Source: Rhodococcus jostii RHA1
GTDB lineage: Bacteria > Actinomycetota > Actinomycetes > Mycobacteriales > Mycobacteriaceae
Reading direction: 5' to 3'
Length of the DNA stretch: 64,000 nt
Assembly: GCF_000014565.1 (NCBI RefSeq)
Contig: NC_008268.1
Coordinates: 6,452,501-6,516,500 of the forward strand
The notes below the pieces were generated by a model. The model saw only the letters and a program-made list of their open reading frames with translations. It ran no database searches and was not told where the DNA came from. Positions 36,101 through 44,207 of this stretch are shown in pieces; the first letter of the stretch is position 1, and each line of letters starts with the position of its first letter. A program made the translations under genes and the position numbers.

Positions 36101-36610
36101 GTGGACGTCCGGGGACGTCGGGATCCCGTTGTCGGCCAGCGCTTCCGCGTACGCGGCGAGCTGCAGCAGGGCCGACACCTTCGCGTGCCGTGACAGTTTG
36201 GTGTCGTACACGGCATACGTGTCGCCGTCGCGGACGAGGAAATCGCAGAAACCCAGGAAGCGGCCGTCGAAGAACGTCCCCTGGTACACGACGTCGGCGC
36301 CGCCGCGGATCGCCTCCACGGTGGCCAGGTTCGCGTCGAACAGGCCCACCGCGGTGTATTCGGGACGGTCCATCGTGACCACCCCGTCGCCGTACTCGGC
36401 GCGGAACTGCTCGAGCCGGCGATGTTCGTGCGCATCGCCGAGGCTGGACGTCCGTCGCAGCATCGGATCGTCGTCGACGGACGGGGCGGCGGAACCGGCG
36501 CCGGCGAGCCCGAGTGTGGCGTCCAACCGGCGCAACAACGCGAACTCGCAGGTGGCGGCCGCGGAGAGGTCGCTGGCGCTGTAGACGATGGTGTCGTCGA
36601 GGAGGAACAC
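33143..36610 (-). CDS. TM0106-family RecB-like nuclease fused to superfamily 1 (UPF1/Dna2-like) helicase
   Basis: 1155 residues. An N-terminal PD-(D/E)XK nuclease has 'YAVYDTKLSRHAK' (near 137) and a Cys cluster 'CGRCDTC' (near 222) that could hold a metal or Fe-S centre. An RNase H-like segment follows ('IFFDFEGDPLW', near 318). The helicase part has Walker A 'GPPGTGKTYTGARV' (near 781), Walker B 'LLVIDEAGQF' (near 885), 'LLLGDPQQLPQVSQG' and 'VDKFQGREA', ending 'NVAVSRGKWAAIIV'. Likely a DNA end-processing or repair enzyme. GTG 36610 has GGGGA upstream. Confidence 0.9.
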   Translation of the reverse strand: MFLLDDTIVYSASDLSAAATCEFALLRRLDATLGLAGAGSAAPSVDDDPMLRRTSSLGDAHEHRRLEQFRAEYGDGVVTMDRPEYTAVGLFDANLATVEAIRGGADVVYQGTFFDGRFLGFCDFLVRDGDTYAVYDTKLSRHAKVSALLQLAAYAEALADNGIPTSPDVHLLLGDDSDSAHSLGDIVPVYSARRSSLERILDEHRDEQSLAEWGDPRYTACGRCDTCTPEVEQHRDLLLVAGMRTTQRSRLIAAGIGTLDALAAHAGSVEGLPERTLESLRAQAALQLRQESSGTPEFQVYAPQALGGLPEPDDGDIFFDFEGDPLWAENGSTDWGLEYLFGVVEGPADAAVFRPFWAHDRAEERQALVDFLDYVTARRQQYPNMHIYHYAAYEKSALLRLAGRHGVGEETVDTLLRDNVLVDLYPVVRGCLRIGERSYSIKKLEPLYMPEQPRDGDVTNAAASVVAYADYCDHRDNGREDEARALLQGIADYNEYDCDSTLRLRDWLIGQAETHGVALRPPGDGPTPVTEDCTPAEAALREFAGHGPSEHRGHDQQAAALMAAAVGYHRRERKPFWWAHFDRLVVPHDELSDIRDVLVVSSAVVEENWHKSSPRQRKLRRRLQLTGRFGTGSTVGPKTTMYALYDTPAPEAVAGDNPQQRGTCTVNVLDVGKDGRRRDVVIVEELLNGEEYGQLPTAITPGPPITTDRIESSIAVAADDVCAPLPELPLCASVDILRRSDPRTRSGNPLPPVDGTDYAGAITAALLDLEDSYVAVQGPPGTGKTYTGARVIKALVEQHHWRIGVVAQSHSVIENMLGGVVKAGLPAELVAKKDGRHRAATWTDISSNDYPGFIDQAEETGCVIGGTAWDFANTDRVPPGSLDLLVIDEAGQFALANTIAVGGAARNLLLLGDPQQLPQVSQGTHPEPVDASALGWLAEGHGALPASRGYFLERTWRMHPELCAPVSTLSYDGKLRSQESASAARRLDGMGAGVHTVFVDHQGNATQSPEESREVVNRITKLLGSGWTDPSEFEGTRPLDESDILVVAPYNAQVGLIERSLAAVGLDKVEVGTVDKFQGREAAVAIVSMTASAIEDVPRGMSFLLSRNRMNVAVSRGKWAAIIVRSESLTQYMPSTPEGLTELGAFMRLTGQPKH

Positions 36611-36679
36611 AGCTACGTCCCCAGTTCTGCCGGTGAGTTCACCCGGCCGATTGTGCCATCGGGGTGCGACAGGCCCAGA

Positions 36680-37312
36680 ATGGCAGCCATGCCTTTCTTC
36701 GACGGCCACTCCGGACGAGTCCACTACCGGCACTGGAGCGCGGTGGGAGGACCCGTCGCCCAGTTGGTGTTTCTCCACGGCATGGGGCAGCACACGGGTC
36801 ACTACCACCGGTTCGCGCGCGGACTGACGCCTGCCGGAATCGGGGTGTGGGGAATCGACCAGGCCGGTCACGGATTGTCCGAAGGCGACCATCCGGGATC
36901 GGTGGCGGACCTGGCGGAGGACGCCGCGCTTCTCACCGGCCTCGCCGGCAGGCACGCGCCGGATGTTCCGCTCGTGCTCATGGGTCATTCGCTCGGTGCC
37001 GCGGTCTCGATGGAACTTCTCGCGTCCGGTGACTCCGGTTTCCGGGGCGCGATTCTGTGCGGGACACCGAAGACCGCCGCCGTGCAGCAGACGGCGGACG
37101 CGCTCGGGTCACTCGGGATTCCGCTGCTCGCGGTTCACGGCGTCGACGACCGCATCGCACCGATCGACCCCGTCCGGGACTGGGCGGCGGGGATCGGACG
37201 CCTCGAGTTCCGGGAGTTCGACGACGCCGGACACGACCTGCTTCACGAGAAGGTCCACGCCACCGTGACCGCGGTGGTCCGCGACTTCGTCCTCGGCGCT
37301 GCGCACCCGTGA
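36680..37312 (+). CDS. Alpha/beta hydrolase (monoacylglycerol lipase-like)
   Basis: About 210 residues. HG motif in 'VFLHGMGQHTGHY', nucleophile 'LMGHSLGAAVSME', acid in 'VHGVDDRIAP' and His in 'DDAGHDLLHE' give a complete Ser-Asp-His triad. The lid region is short, and the chain is about 60 residues shorter than typical monoacylglycerol lipases. Start ATG 36680 has AGG six bases upstream; ATG 36689 is possible. Divergent from the nuclease-helicase gene. A strong hairpin covers its stop codon. Confidence 0.82.
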   Translation: MAAMPFFDGHSGRVHYRHWSAVGGPVAQLVFLHGMGQHTGHYHRFARGLTPAGIGVWGIDQAGHGLSEGDHPGSVADLAEDAALLTGLAGRHAPDVPLVLMGHSLGAAVSMELLASGDSGFRGAILCGTPKTAAVQQTADALGSLGIPLLAVHGVDDRIAPIDPVRDWAAGIGRLEFREFDDAGHDLLHEKVHATVTAVVRDFVLGAAHP

Positions 37313-37351
37313 GTGCCCGAGGAGTCTCTGCACTCCTCGAACACTCACGGG
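37306..37351. terminator. Bidirectional hairpin terminator with CCCGTGAGTG/CACTCACGGG arms
   Basis: Outer arms CCCGTGAGTG (37306-37315) and CACTCACGGG (37342-37351) pair perfectly, and an inner stem CGAGGAGT (37318-37325) pairs with ACTCCTCG (37332-37339) around a 6-base loop. It lies between two convergent genes and includes the hydrolase stop codon. The outer arms recur in the hairpin at 57205-57250. Confidence 0.8.
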
Positions 37352-37363
37352 CGGCGGAGCCGC

Positions 37364-39151
37364 CTACGCGTAGATGGCCTCGATGGCCGCGCCGTGCTCC
37401 TTGTGGATGACGTTCCGCTTCAGCTTCAGCGTGGGCGTGAGCTCACCGGTCTCCTGCGTGAAGTCGACCTCGAGGATGCGGTACTTCTTGATCCGCTCCG
37501 GGTTGGACACCTTCTTGTTGCCCTCGGCCACGGCCTCGTCGATCTCGGCGACCAGGTCGGGGTTCTTCACCAGTTCGGACACCGGGGTGTCGGCGGCCAG
37601 CCCGTGGCGTTCCTTCCAGCCCGGGAGGGTTTCGGAGTCGAGGGTGATGAGCGCGCCGATGAACGGCTTGCCGTCGCCGACGACGAGGCACTGGCTGATC
37701 AGCGGGTGCGCGCGGAGTGCGTCCTCGAGGACCGCGGGCGCGACGTTCTTGCCGCCCGCGGTGACGATGATTTCCTTCTTGCGACCGGTGATCGAGATGT
37801 AGCCCTCTTCGTCGATCGAGCCGAGGTCGCCGGTGTGGAACCAGCCGTCCCGGATCGATTCCGCGGTGGCCTGCTCGTTGTGCCAGTACCCGCCGAACAC
37901 GACGGGACCCTTCAGGAGCAGTTCGCCGTCCTCGCCGATCTTCGCGGCGTGACCGTCGATCGGCTTGCCGACGGTGCCGACCTTCTGCGCACGGGTGGTG
38001 TTCACGGAGATGGCGGCGCTCGTCTCGGTGAGACCGTAACCCTCGTACACCGGGACGCCGATGCCGCGGAAGAAGTGACCGAGGCGTGCACCGAGCGCGG
38101 CGCCACCGGAGACGGCGCGGTCGCACTCACCGCCGAGTGCGGTGCGCAGCTTCGAGTAGACGAGCTTGTCGAACAGGGCGTGCTTGAGCTTGAGACCGAG
38201 CCCGGCGCCGCCGTTGTCCTGCGCCTCGCTGTACGCGATGGCGGTGGCGGACGCCTTCTCGAAGATGCTGCCCTTGCCGCCGTCGTATGCCTTCTGCTTG
38301 GCGGAGTTGTAGACCTTCTCGAACACGCGCGGCACCGACAGGATGAAGTGCGGCTTGAACGCGGCGAATTGGTCGAGCAGCGTGGTGAGGTCGGCGGTGT
38401 GCGCGACCGTGACCTTGGCGTCGAACGCGCCGAAGGAGATGGCGCGGGCGAAGACGTGCGCGAGGGGCAGGAACATCAGGGTGCGCCTGCCGGCGTACAT
38501 CGCGTCGCTGAGCGCCAGCTTCACGGCCGCGGACTCCGCGTAGAAGTTGGAGTGGGTCAACTGCACGCCCTTGGGACGGCCCGTGGTGCCCGACGTGTAG
38601 ATGAGGGTCGCGGGCGAGGACGCGCGCACCTGGTGACGACGCTCGTGCAGCTGCTCGTCGGTGACGCCTTCGCCACGCTTCGACAGTTCGTCGATCGCCC
38701 CGCCTTCGATCTGCAGGACCTCCTTCAGGTCCGGCGCGGCGTCGGTGACGACCTTCAGCGCGTCGGCCTGCTTGGCGTTCTCGACGACCAGCAGCGATGT
38801 GCCGGAGTCTTCGAGGATCCACTTCGCCTGATCGGGTGCGGACGTTTCGTAGATGGCGACGGTGCACCCGCCTGCCGTCCAGATCGCGTAGTCGATGACG
38901 ACCCACTCGTACCGGGTCGCCGACAGGATCGCGACGCGGTCGCCGAGTTCGACGCCGGAAGCGATGAGGCCCTTCGCGACGGCGGAGACCTGCTCCGCGA
39001 ACTCGGCGGCGGTGACGTCTACCCACCCACCGTTGCCGGGGCGCTTGAACGGAACGAACTTCGGGTCTTCCTCGGCATGACGGAAGACCGTGTCCGCCAT
39101 GGAGGCGTCCTCCGGAATTGAGAACGACTGCGGTACCGAGAATTCACGCAC
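37364..39151 (-). CDS. Long-chain acyl-CoA synthetase (FadD15-like)
   Basis: 595-residue AMP-forming ligase. P-loop 'YTSGTTGRPKGVQLTHSNF', A5 'YEGYGLTETSAA', A7 'GWFHTGDLGSIDEEGYISI', A8 'GRKKEIIVTAGGKN' and a C-terminal Lys ('TPTLKLKRNVI') are all present, so full catalysis is expected. Length and N-terminus ('MREFSVPQSFSIPED') resemble mycobacterial FadD15. It activates long-chain fatty acids at the membrane. GTG 39151 is the start; a CRP-like site lies 32 bp upstream. Confidence 0.93.
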   Translation of the reverse strand: MREFSVPQSFSIPEDASMADTVFRHAEEDPKFVPFKRPGNGGWVDVTAAEFAEQVSAVAKGLIASGVELGDRVAILSATRYEWVVIDYAIWTAGGCTVAIYETSAPDQAKWILEDSGTSLLVVENAKQADALKVVTDAAPDLKEVLQIEGGAIDELSKRGEGVTDEQLHERRHQVRASSPATLIYTSGTTGRPKGVQLTHSNFYAESAAVKLALSDAMYAGRRTLMFLPLAHVFARAISFGAFDAKVTVAHTADLTTLLDQFAAFKPHFILSVPRVFEKVYNSAKQKAYDGGKGSIFEKASATAIAYSEAQDNGGAGLGLKLKHALFDKLVYSKLRTALGGECDRAVSGGAALGARLGHFFRGIGVPVYEGYGLTETSAAISVNTTRAQKVGTVGKPIDGHAAKIGEDGELLLKGPVVFGGYWHNEQATAESIRDGWFHTGDLGSIDEEGYISITGRKKEIIVTAGGKNVAPAVLEDALRAHPLISQCLVVGDGKPFIGALITLDSETLPGWKERHGLAADTPVSELVKNPDLVAEIDEAVAEGNKKVSNPERIKKYRILEVDFTQETGELTPTLKLKRNVIHKEHGAAIEAIYA

Positions 39152-39182
39152 TATGACCCCTCCACTGAAACGACATGACGGA

Positions 39183-39198
39183 TGTGCATTCGATCACA
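39183..39198 (-). promoter_or_regulatory. CRP/GlxR-like site upstream of the acyl-CoA synthetase gene
   Basis: TGTGCATTCGATCACA (39183-39198) has perfect TGTG/CACA half-sites with the correct 8-bp spacing; only the A/T next to each half deviates on one side. It lies in a distinctly A/T-richer 139-bp intergenic stretch (39152-39290) 31 bp before the start codon, a position suited to repression or to overlap with RNA polymerase. Confidence 0.5.
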
Positions 39199-39290
39199 TT
39201 TGTCCCAGTTTCGCACCAGGGTCGATGTCCGTTATGTGTATTTCTGTTCTGACCAGCGGAGATAAGTGTAACTCGGCGTAAACTGATAAC

Positions 39291-39995
39291 TCAGGCAGCC
39301 TCTTCGAGACGCCGCGAGTTCGCCGACAGCCAGCGCCGGATCGCATAGTTCAACTGATCCGGATCGACACCGAGTTCGGTCGCCGTCGCCTCGAGGATCT
39401 CCTCGGCTGGGCCGTCGTCGGTGGCTTCCGAAATTCCGAGCGCGCCGCTGATGAACACGTCCGCCACCCGATTCGGCCGGACCCCGGGGATCCCGGCGAG
39501 CATCAGGAAGTGCGCCCACGTGACGTCGCTGCTCTCCCCGCACACCTCGGTCCACGCGTCGTGGATCTGCTCCAGGGCGGCTTCGTCCCGGGCGGCCTCG
39601 AGAAGGTCGTCGATGCTGTTGATCCGGAGCTGGTGTAGCCGCTCCGCCGCCTGCTGGATGTGACGCGCCTCGATCGGCACACCGGTCGCGGAGTACCGCC
39701 GTTTGTACGAGCCGACCTTGCCCGCCCACTGATCCGAGCTGCCCGCCTCCTCGAACGTGCGGAGAAGGTCGCGGGCGCCGTCGGTGAGCGGCTGATCGGG
39801 GTGCGCCCGCCGGTACGCCAGATAGCGGTCGACGACGGCGACCTCGCTGTGCCCGGCGCTCGACTGCACCGATTCGATGATGCAGAGGGCCAGGCTGTGC
39901 CGGTAGGCATCGGAGGTGACCCAGCCGGACGGGTCGCCCAATCGGTCGCGGCAAGCGGTGACGACGGTTTCGACGGTATCGGCAGAGACGGTCAC
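39291..39995 (-). CDS. Hypothetical protein with a helix-hairpin-helix-like segment
   Basis: 234 residues, soluble, mostly helical, no recognised family. 'HFLMLAGIPGVRPNRVADVF' resembles a helix-hairpin-helix of the kind found in DNA glycosylases and other DNA-binding proteins (GIPGVGPxxA), but no catalytic Asp motif is evident beyond it. GTG 39995 has GGAGG five bases upstream, better than the TTG at 40007. Single gene between the acyl-CoA synthetase and phosphoribosyltransferase genes. Confidence 0.75.
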   Translation of the reverse strand: MTVSADTVETVVTACRDRLGDPSGWVTSDAYRHSLALCIIESVQSSAGHSEVAVVDRYLAYRRAHPDQPLTDGARDLLRTFEEAGSSDQWAGKVGSYKRRYSATGVPIEARHIQQAAERLHQLRINSIDDLLEAARDEAALEQIHDAWTEVCGESSDVTWAHFLMLAGIPGVRPNRVADVFISGALGISEATDDGPAEEILEATATELGVDPDQLNYAIRRWLSANSRRLEEAA

Positions 39996-40094
39996 GAGAT
40001 CCTCCAAAGGCAGTCTGTTCTGTGCTCTGTCCGGTGTATCGACAGGGCCTCCGGGAACGTTGCACTGGAGCTGAAGATTCCTCGAGAACCACCG

Positions 40095-40724
40095 TCAGTG
40101 GTGGGCCAGCAGGTCTGTGACCTCGGTGTCCGAGAGTTGATGGAAATCGTCGTACGCGTTGCCGACGCCGCCGAGATCGGCCGGGACGTATGGGCAGACC
40201 ACCTCGTCGGCGGTCACACGCAGACGGCCGACGGCCTCGGGCGCCGCCACCGGGACCGCGACGATCACGCGTGCCGCGCCCAGTTTCTTCACCGACTGGC
40301 AGGCCACCGCCGCGGTCGCGCCCGTGGCCATGCCGTCGTCGACGAGGACAGCTGTGCGGCCCTTGAGTGACGCTCGCGGCTTCCCGCCGCGGAGCACCCG
40401 AGCCCGCCGTTCGAGTTCGCGGCGCTCCTTCGCCTCGACCATGGCGAGTGCGGTCTTGCTGATCCGGGCGATGCGGAGGACGTCGTCGTTGATCACCCGG
40501 GATTCGCCCTCGCCGATGGCACCCATGGCGAGTTCCGGCTGCCACGGGACACCCAGTTTGCGGACGAGCACGACGTCGAGAGGGGCCGACAGGGCGGCAG
40601 CGACTTCGAACGCGACGGGGACGCCGCCGCGCGGCAGACCGAGCACCACCAGATCGGTGCCGCGCAGGTGCTCCAGTGCGGCGGCCAGTCTGCGACCGGC
40701 GTCGGCGCGACTGGTATACAACAT
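40095..40724 (-). CDS. Phosphoribosyltransferase-domain protein
   Basis: 209 residues. The PRPP-binding motif is 'AVLVDDGMATGATAAVA', and the N-terminus has 'VVLGLPRGGVPVAFEVAAAL', typical of stand-alone PRTase proteins (DUF1269/erythromycin-esterase neighbours in other genomes) of unclear substrate. 'VLVRKLGVPWQPELAMGAI' fits the same group. ATG 40724 is the start. It may be a nucleobase PRTase or a regulatory protein. Confidence 0.85.
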   Translation of the reverse strand: MLYTSRADAGRRLAAALEHLRGTDLVVLGLPRGGVPVAFEVAAALSAPLDVVLVRKLGVPWQPELAMGAIGEGESRVINDDVLRIARISKTALAMVEAKERRELERRARVLRGGKPRASLKGRTAVLVDDGMATGATAAVACQSVKKLGAARVIVAVPVAAPEAVGRLRVTADEVVCPYVPADLGGVGNAYDDFHQLSDTEVTDLLAHH

Positions 40725-40783
40725 CGAACGCTCCGTGATCGGGGAGAACTGTTCGTCTCCGACGCTACTCCCGATCGCGCCGT

Positions 40784-41581
40784 TCAGATCTCGCTGACGG
40801 TGAATCGGCGCAGGGCGAGGGCGGGGTTCTTCTCCCGCACCTCGGTGATCCGCTCCGCGCTGACCGCCGCGACCGCGGTGCCCACCCGCTCGCCGAGCGA
40901 CGCGAGAGTCACGCCCATCGGATCGACGATCATGCTGTTCCCGGCCCCGGTGCGCGCGCTCTGGTCGGCGGCGGCCACATACACGGTGTTCTCGATGGCG
41001 CGCGCCCGCACGAGCGTGGACCAGTGGTCCTCCTTCAACGGTCCGGGCACCCACTGCGCGGGCAGCAGCAGCACGTCGGCGCCCGCGTCGACGATGCGGC
41101 GGGTGACCTCGGGGAACCGGAGGTCGTAGCAGGTCTGCATGCCGAACGTGAGGCCGTCGACGGCGAAGGTCTGCGGGGCGTCGATCTCCCCGGCGCGGAT
41201 GACGTCGGATTCCTTGTAGCCGAACGCGTCGTACAGGTGGAGTTTGCGGTAGGTGGCGACGATGTCGCCGCCCGGTCCGAGGGCGACGATGGTGTTGGAG
41301 ATGTGATCGTCTCCGGGCAAATGTTCGTTGACCCCTGCCACCAGGTGGACGTCGAGTTCCTTCGCGGTCGCGGCCAGCCCGCTGACGAACTCGCCGTCCA
41401 GGCCCTCGGCCGACTCGACGATCCGCTCGTCCGTCCGCGGCGCCGTGAACATCGCGTACTCGGGCGCCACCACCACCTTCGCGCCGCGGCCCGCGGCCTC
41501 GGCGGCGAGCGTGCGGAGGGTGCGCAGGTTCTCCTGCTTGTCCTGACCGGGAGCGAACTGAATGACAGCGACATCGACCAT
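40784..41581 (-). CDS. Nitrilase-superfamily carbon-nitrogen hydrolase
   Basis: 265 residues with the complete Glu-Lys-Cys triad: Glu in 'VVVAPEYAMF', Lys in 'TYRKLHLYDAFGY', Cys in 'GMQTCYDLRFPE'. The 'YRKLHLYDAFGYKES' segment is close to amidases of the Nit1/Nit2 and YafV-like branch (omega-amidase, deaminated glutathione amidase), but the substrate is not certain. ATG 41581 is the start; it is divergent from the DEAD-box gene by 109 bp. Confidence 0.88.
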   Translation of the reverse strand: MVDVAVIQFAPGQDKQENLRTLRTLAAEAAGRGAKVVVAPEYAMFTAPRTDERIVESAEGLDGEFVSGLAATAKELDVHLVAGVNEHLPGDDHISNTIVALGPGGDIVATYRKLHLYDAFGYKESDVIRAGEIDAPQTFAVDGLTFGMQTCYDLRFPEVTRRIVDAGADVLLLPAQWVPGPLKEDHWSTLVRARAIENTVYVAAADQSARTGAGNSMIVDPMGVTLASLGERVGTAVAAVSAERITEVREKNPALALRRFTVSEI

Positions 41582-41690
41582 GCCGTCCACGCTAGGCGAC
41601 GACCCCGCGGCAGGTGTCTCCCGTCCCGGTCGCCGCGTATTTCCACGGCGTGGCGATGCACTGTGGACTCGTGCACTAAACTGCTGGTCA

Positions 41691-43451
41691 ATGAGTGATA
41701 TCGAGCGTGACCCCGAACCCCCCACTTTTGCCGACCTCGACATCGATGATCGGGTCTTGAAGGCACTGTCCGATGTGGGCTACGAGTCGCCCTCGCCGAT
41801 CCAGGCAGCCACCATTCCGCCCCTCCTCGCCGGCAACGACGTCGTCGGCCTGGCGCAGACCGGCACCGGCAAGACCGCTGCGTTCGCGGTTCCGATCCTC
41901 TCGAAGATCGACCTGACGCAGAAGTCGCCGCAGGCGTTGGTCCTCGCGCCGACGAGGGAGCTGGCCCTGCAGGTCGCGGAGGCGTTCGGCAAGTACTCCG
42001 CCCATATCCCGGGCCTGCACGTCCTGCCCATCTACGGCGGTCAGAGCTACGGCGTCCAGCTGTCCGGACTGCGGCGCGGCGCGCACGTGGTCGTGGGCAC
42101 GCCCGGTCGCGTGATCGACCACCTGGAGAAGGGCACGCTCGACCTGTCCAAGCTCTCCTACCTCGTCCTGGACGAGGCCGACGAGATGCTGAAGATGGGT
42201 TTCCAGGAGGACGTCGAGCGCATCCTCGCCGACACCCCGGAGTACAAGCAGGTGGCGCTGTTCTCGGCCACGATGCCGGGGGCCATCCGCAAGATCTCGA
42301 AGCAGTACATGCACGACCCCGTCGAGATCACGATGAAGTCGAAGACGTCGACCGCGTCCAACATCTCGCAGCGGTACGTCCAGGTGGCGCACCAGCGCAA
42401 GCTCGACGCCCTGACGCGTGTCCTCGAGGTCGAGGACTTCGAGGCGATGATCATCTTCGTGCGCACCAAGCAGGCCACCGAGGACCTCGCCGAAAAGTTG
42501 CGGTCTCGTGGTTTCTCCGCGTCGGCCATCAACGGCGACATCGTGCAGGCGCAGCGTGAGCGGACCATCGGCCAGCTCAAGAGCGGCGCCCTCGACATCC
42601 TCGTGGCCACCGACGTGGCTGCGCGTGGCCTGGATGTCGACCGCATCTCCCACGTCGTCAACTACGACATCCCGCACGACACGGAGTCGTACGTCCACCG
42701 GATCGGCCGTACCGGTCGCGCCGGCCGCGCGGGCGAGGCGTTGCTGTTCGTGGCACCGCGCGAGCGGCACCTGCTCAAGGCCATCGAGAAGGCGACCCGT
42801 CAGCCGCTGGCCGAGATGCAGCTGCCCAGCGTCGACGACGTCAATGCGCAGCGTGTGTCCAAGTTCGGCGACTCGATCACCGAGAGCCTCACGTCCGACA
42901 ATCTGGCGTTGTTCCGCAAGATGATCGAGGACTACGAGCAGGAGCACGACGTGCCGCTCGCCGACATCGCCGCCGCGCTCGCGGTGCAGTCGCGCGACGG
43001 TGAGGCGTTCCTCATGGCACCCGAACCGCCGCCGGCGCCTCGCCGTGAGCGCGAGCCTCGTGAACGCCCGGCACGCCGGTTCGACGAGGGCCCCCCGACG
43101 CGGTCGCGTGGACCGGAGGGCCAGGAGCTCGCGACGTACCGGATCGCGGTCGGCAAGCGGCACCGTGTGGTGCCGGGTGCGATCGTCGGTGCCATCGCGA
43201 ACGAGGGTGGGCTGCGGCGCAGCGATTTCGGGCACATCAGCATCCGCCCCGACCACAGCCTGGTGGAGTTGCCCGCCGACCTGTCCAGCGAGACCCTCGA
43301 AGCCCTGCGTCGTACCCGGATCTCCGGAGTGCTGATTCAGCTGCAACCCGATTCGGGTCCGCCGTCGGGCCGACCGCGTGGTGGCCGCGACGATCGGGCA
43401 GGCGGAAAGTTCCAGCGCGACCGGGACAGCAGGAAAAAGCCGCGCGAGTAG
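41691..43451 (+). CDS. deaD: DEAD-box ATP-dependent RNA helicase
   Basis: 586 residues. Q motif 'GYESPSPIQAATIPPLL', motif I 'AQTGTGKTAAF', motif II 'LVLDEADEML', motif III 'FSATMP', motif VI 'HRIGRTGRAGRAG' are all present. After an Arg/Pro-rich linker the C-terminus carries a DbpA-like RNA-binding fold ('YRIAVGKRHRVVPGAIVGAI' through 'SGVLIQLQP'), then an Arg/Gly-rich basic tail. Matches DeaD/CsdA, which unwinds structured RNA in ribosome assembly and cold growth. ATG 41691. Confidence 0.93.
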   Translation: MSDIERDPEPPTFADLDIDDRVLKALSDVGYESPSPIQAATIPPLLAGNDVVGLAQTGTGKTAAFAVPILSKIDLTQKSPQALVLAPTRELALQVAEAFGKYSAHIPGLHVLPIYGGQSYGVQLSGLRRGAHVVVGTPGRVIDHLEKGTLDLSKLSYLVLDEADEMLKMGFQEDVERILADTPEYKQVALFSATMPGAIRKISKQYMHDPVEITMKSKTSTASNISQRYVQVAHQRKLDALTRVLEVEDFEAMIIFVRTKQATEDLAEKLRSRGFSASAINGDIVQAQRERTIGQLKSGALDILVATDVAARGLDVDRISHVVNYDIPHDTESYVHRIGRTGRAGRAGEALLFVAPRERHLLKAIEKATRQPLAEMQLPSVDDVNAQRVSKFGDSITESLTSDNLALFRKMIEDYEQEHDVPLADIAAALAVQSRDGEAFLMAPEPPPAPRREREPRERPARRFDEGPPTRSRGPEGQELATYRIAVGKRHRVVPGAIVGAIANEGGLRRSDFGHISIRPDHSLVELPADLSSETLEALRRTRISGVLIQLQPDSGPPSGRPRGGRDDRAGGKFQRDRDSRKKPRE

Positions 43452-43498
43452 TTCTCACGCGGCCCTCCCGAAGAGGATCCCCGGCGGTTACGCCGGGG
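43440..43498. terminator. Two hairpins between convergent genes
   Basis: CCGCG-C-GAG (43440-43448) pairs with CTC-A-CGCGG (43454-43462) around the helicase TAG stop. A second, perfect stem CCCCGGCG/CGCCGGGG (43479-43486, 43491-43498) has a GTTA loop and covers the stop codon of the convergent secreted-protein gene. Together they form a plausible bidirectional terminator; neither has a U-tract. Confidence 0.65.
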
Positions 43499-44120
43499 GA
43501 GCGGGAGCCGGGGCGGGCTGTGCCGCTTCGGCAGGCAGCGGGCCCTCCTCGGGAACGAAGAACGAACCGACGGTCGGCAGCACGTAGCAGGTCGCGTTGG
43601 TGTAGCCGACGGTGCCGAAGATCGATGCCACGACGGTGCCGGCCCCCGTCGCCACGACCTTGTTCAGCGCCGGGTAGCCGCCCTCGGTGACGCCGTCGAG
43701 GGGCAGGATTCCGCTGGCGCCGGTGTTGGTGTTGATCCACGCGACGTTGAGTCCCGAGGACTTCACGACACCGGGGTACGCGGAGAGGGCCTGGAAGCTG
43801 ATCTCGTTCGCCTTCACCTCGGCGGTGGGCCCGGTGGTGCCCGACGCCAGCGTCAGCGTGACCGGTGCGACGGTGCCGCAACCCACGGTCGGTGCGGTGT
43901 AGAGGAACGGGGTGTACGCGCCCGCGACGTCACGCAGCACCGTGGACGTGGCCAGCGCCTCGACCGCGGCCTTCGCCTCGGGCTTGTCGGCCTGGGTGCG
44001 CAGTTCGGCGAGGCCGGGGACGTCGGGGGTGGCCGGTTCGGCCGCTGCCGCGCCCGACAGGCCGAAAGTCGCCGCGATACCGACCGTTGCCGCCGCGATC
44101 GTGCGTCGCATCACGCTCAT
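43488..44120 (-). CDS. Secreted protein of unknown function
   Basis: About 210 residues. A signal peptide ('RRTIAAATVGIAATFGLSGAAAA') with a likely cleavage after Ala-Ala-Ala precedes a mature domain with two Cys that may form a disulphide ('TVGCGTV', 'NATCYV') and a Pro/Ala-rich end. Such proteins are common in Rhodococcus and Gordonia-like genomes, but I recognise no function. ATG 44120 has AGGTGG upstream; GTG 44129 with GAGGAG is a possible alternative. Confidence 0.78.
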   Translation of the reverse strand: MSVMRRTIAAATVGIAATFGLSGAAAAEPATPDVPGLAELRTQADKPEAKAAVEALATSTVLRDVAGAYTPFLYTAPTVGCGTVAPVTLTLASGTTGPTAEVKANEISFQALSAYPGVVKSSGLNVAWINTNTGASGILPLDGVTEGGYPALNKVVATGAGTVVASIFGTVGYTNATCYVLPTVGSFFVPEEGPLPAEAAQPAPAPAPPA

Positions 44121-44207
44121 ACCGTCCACCTGAACTCCTCGTTGTCTCGTCCGGGCGGCTCTGCAGCGCCGCCCGAGCGGAGAATTTACCCGAGAGAGCG
44201 GAAACAG

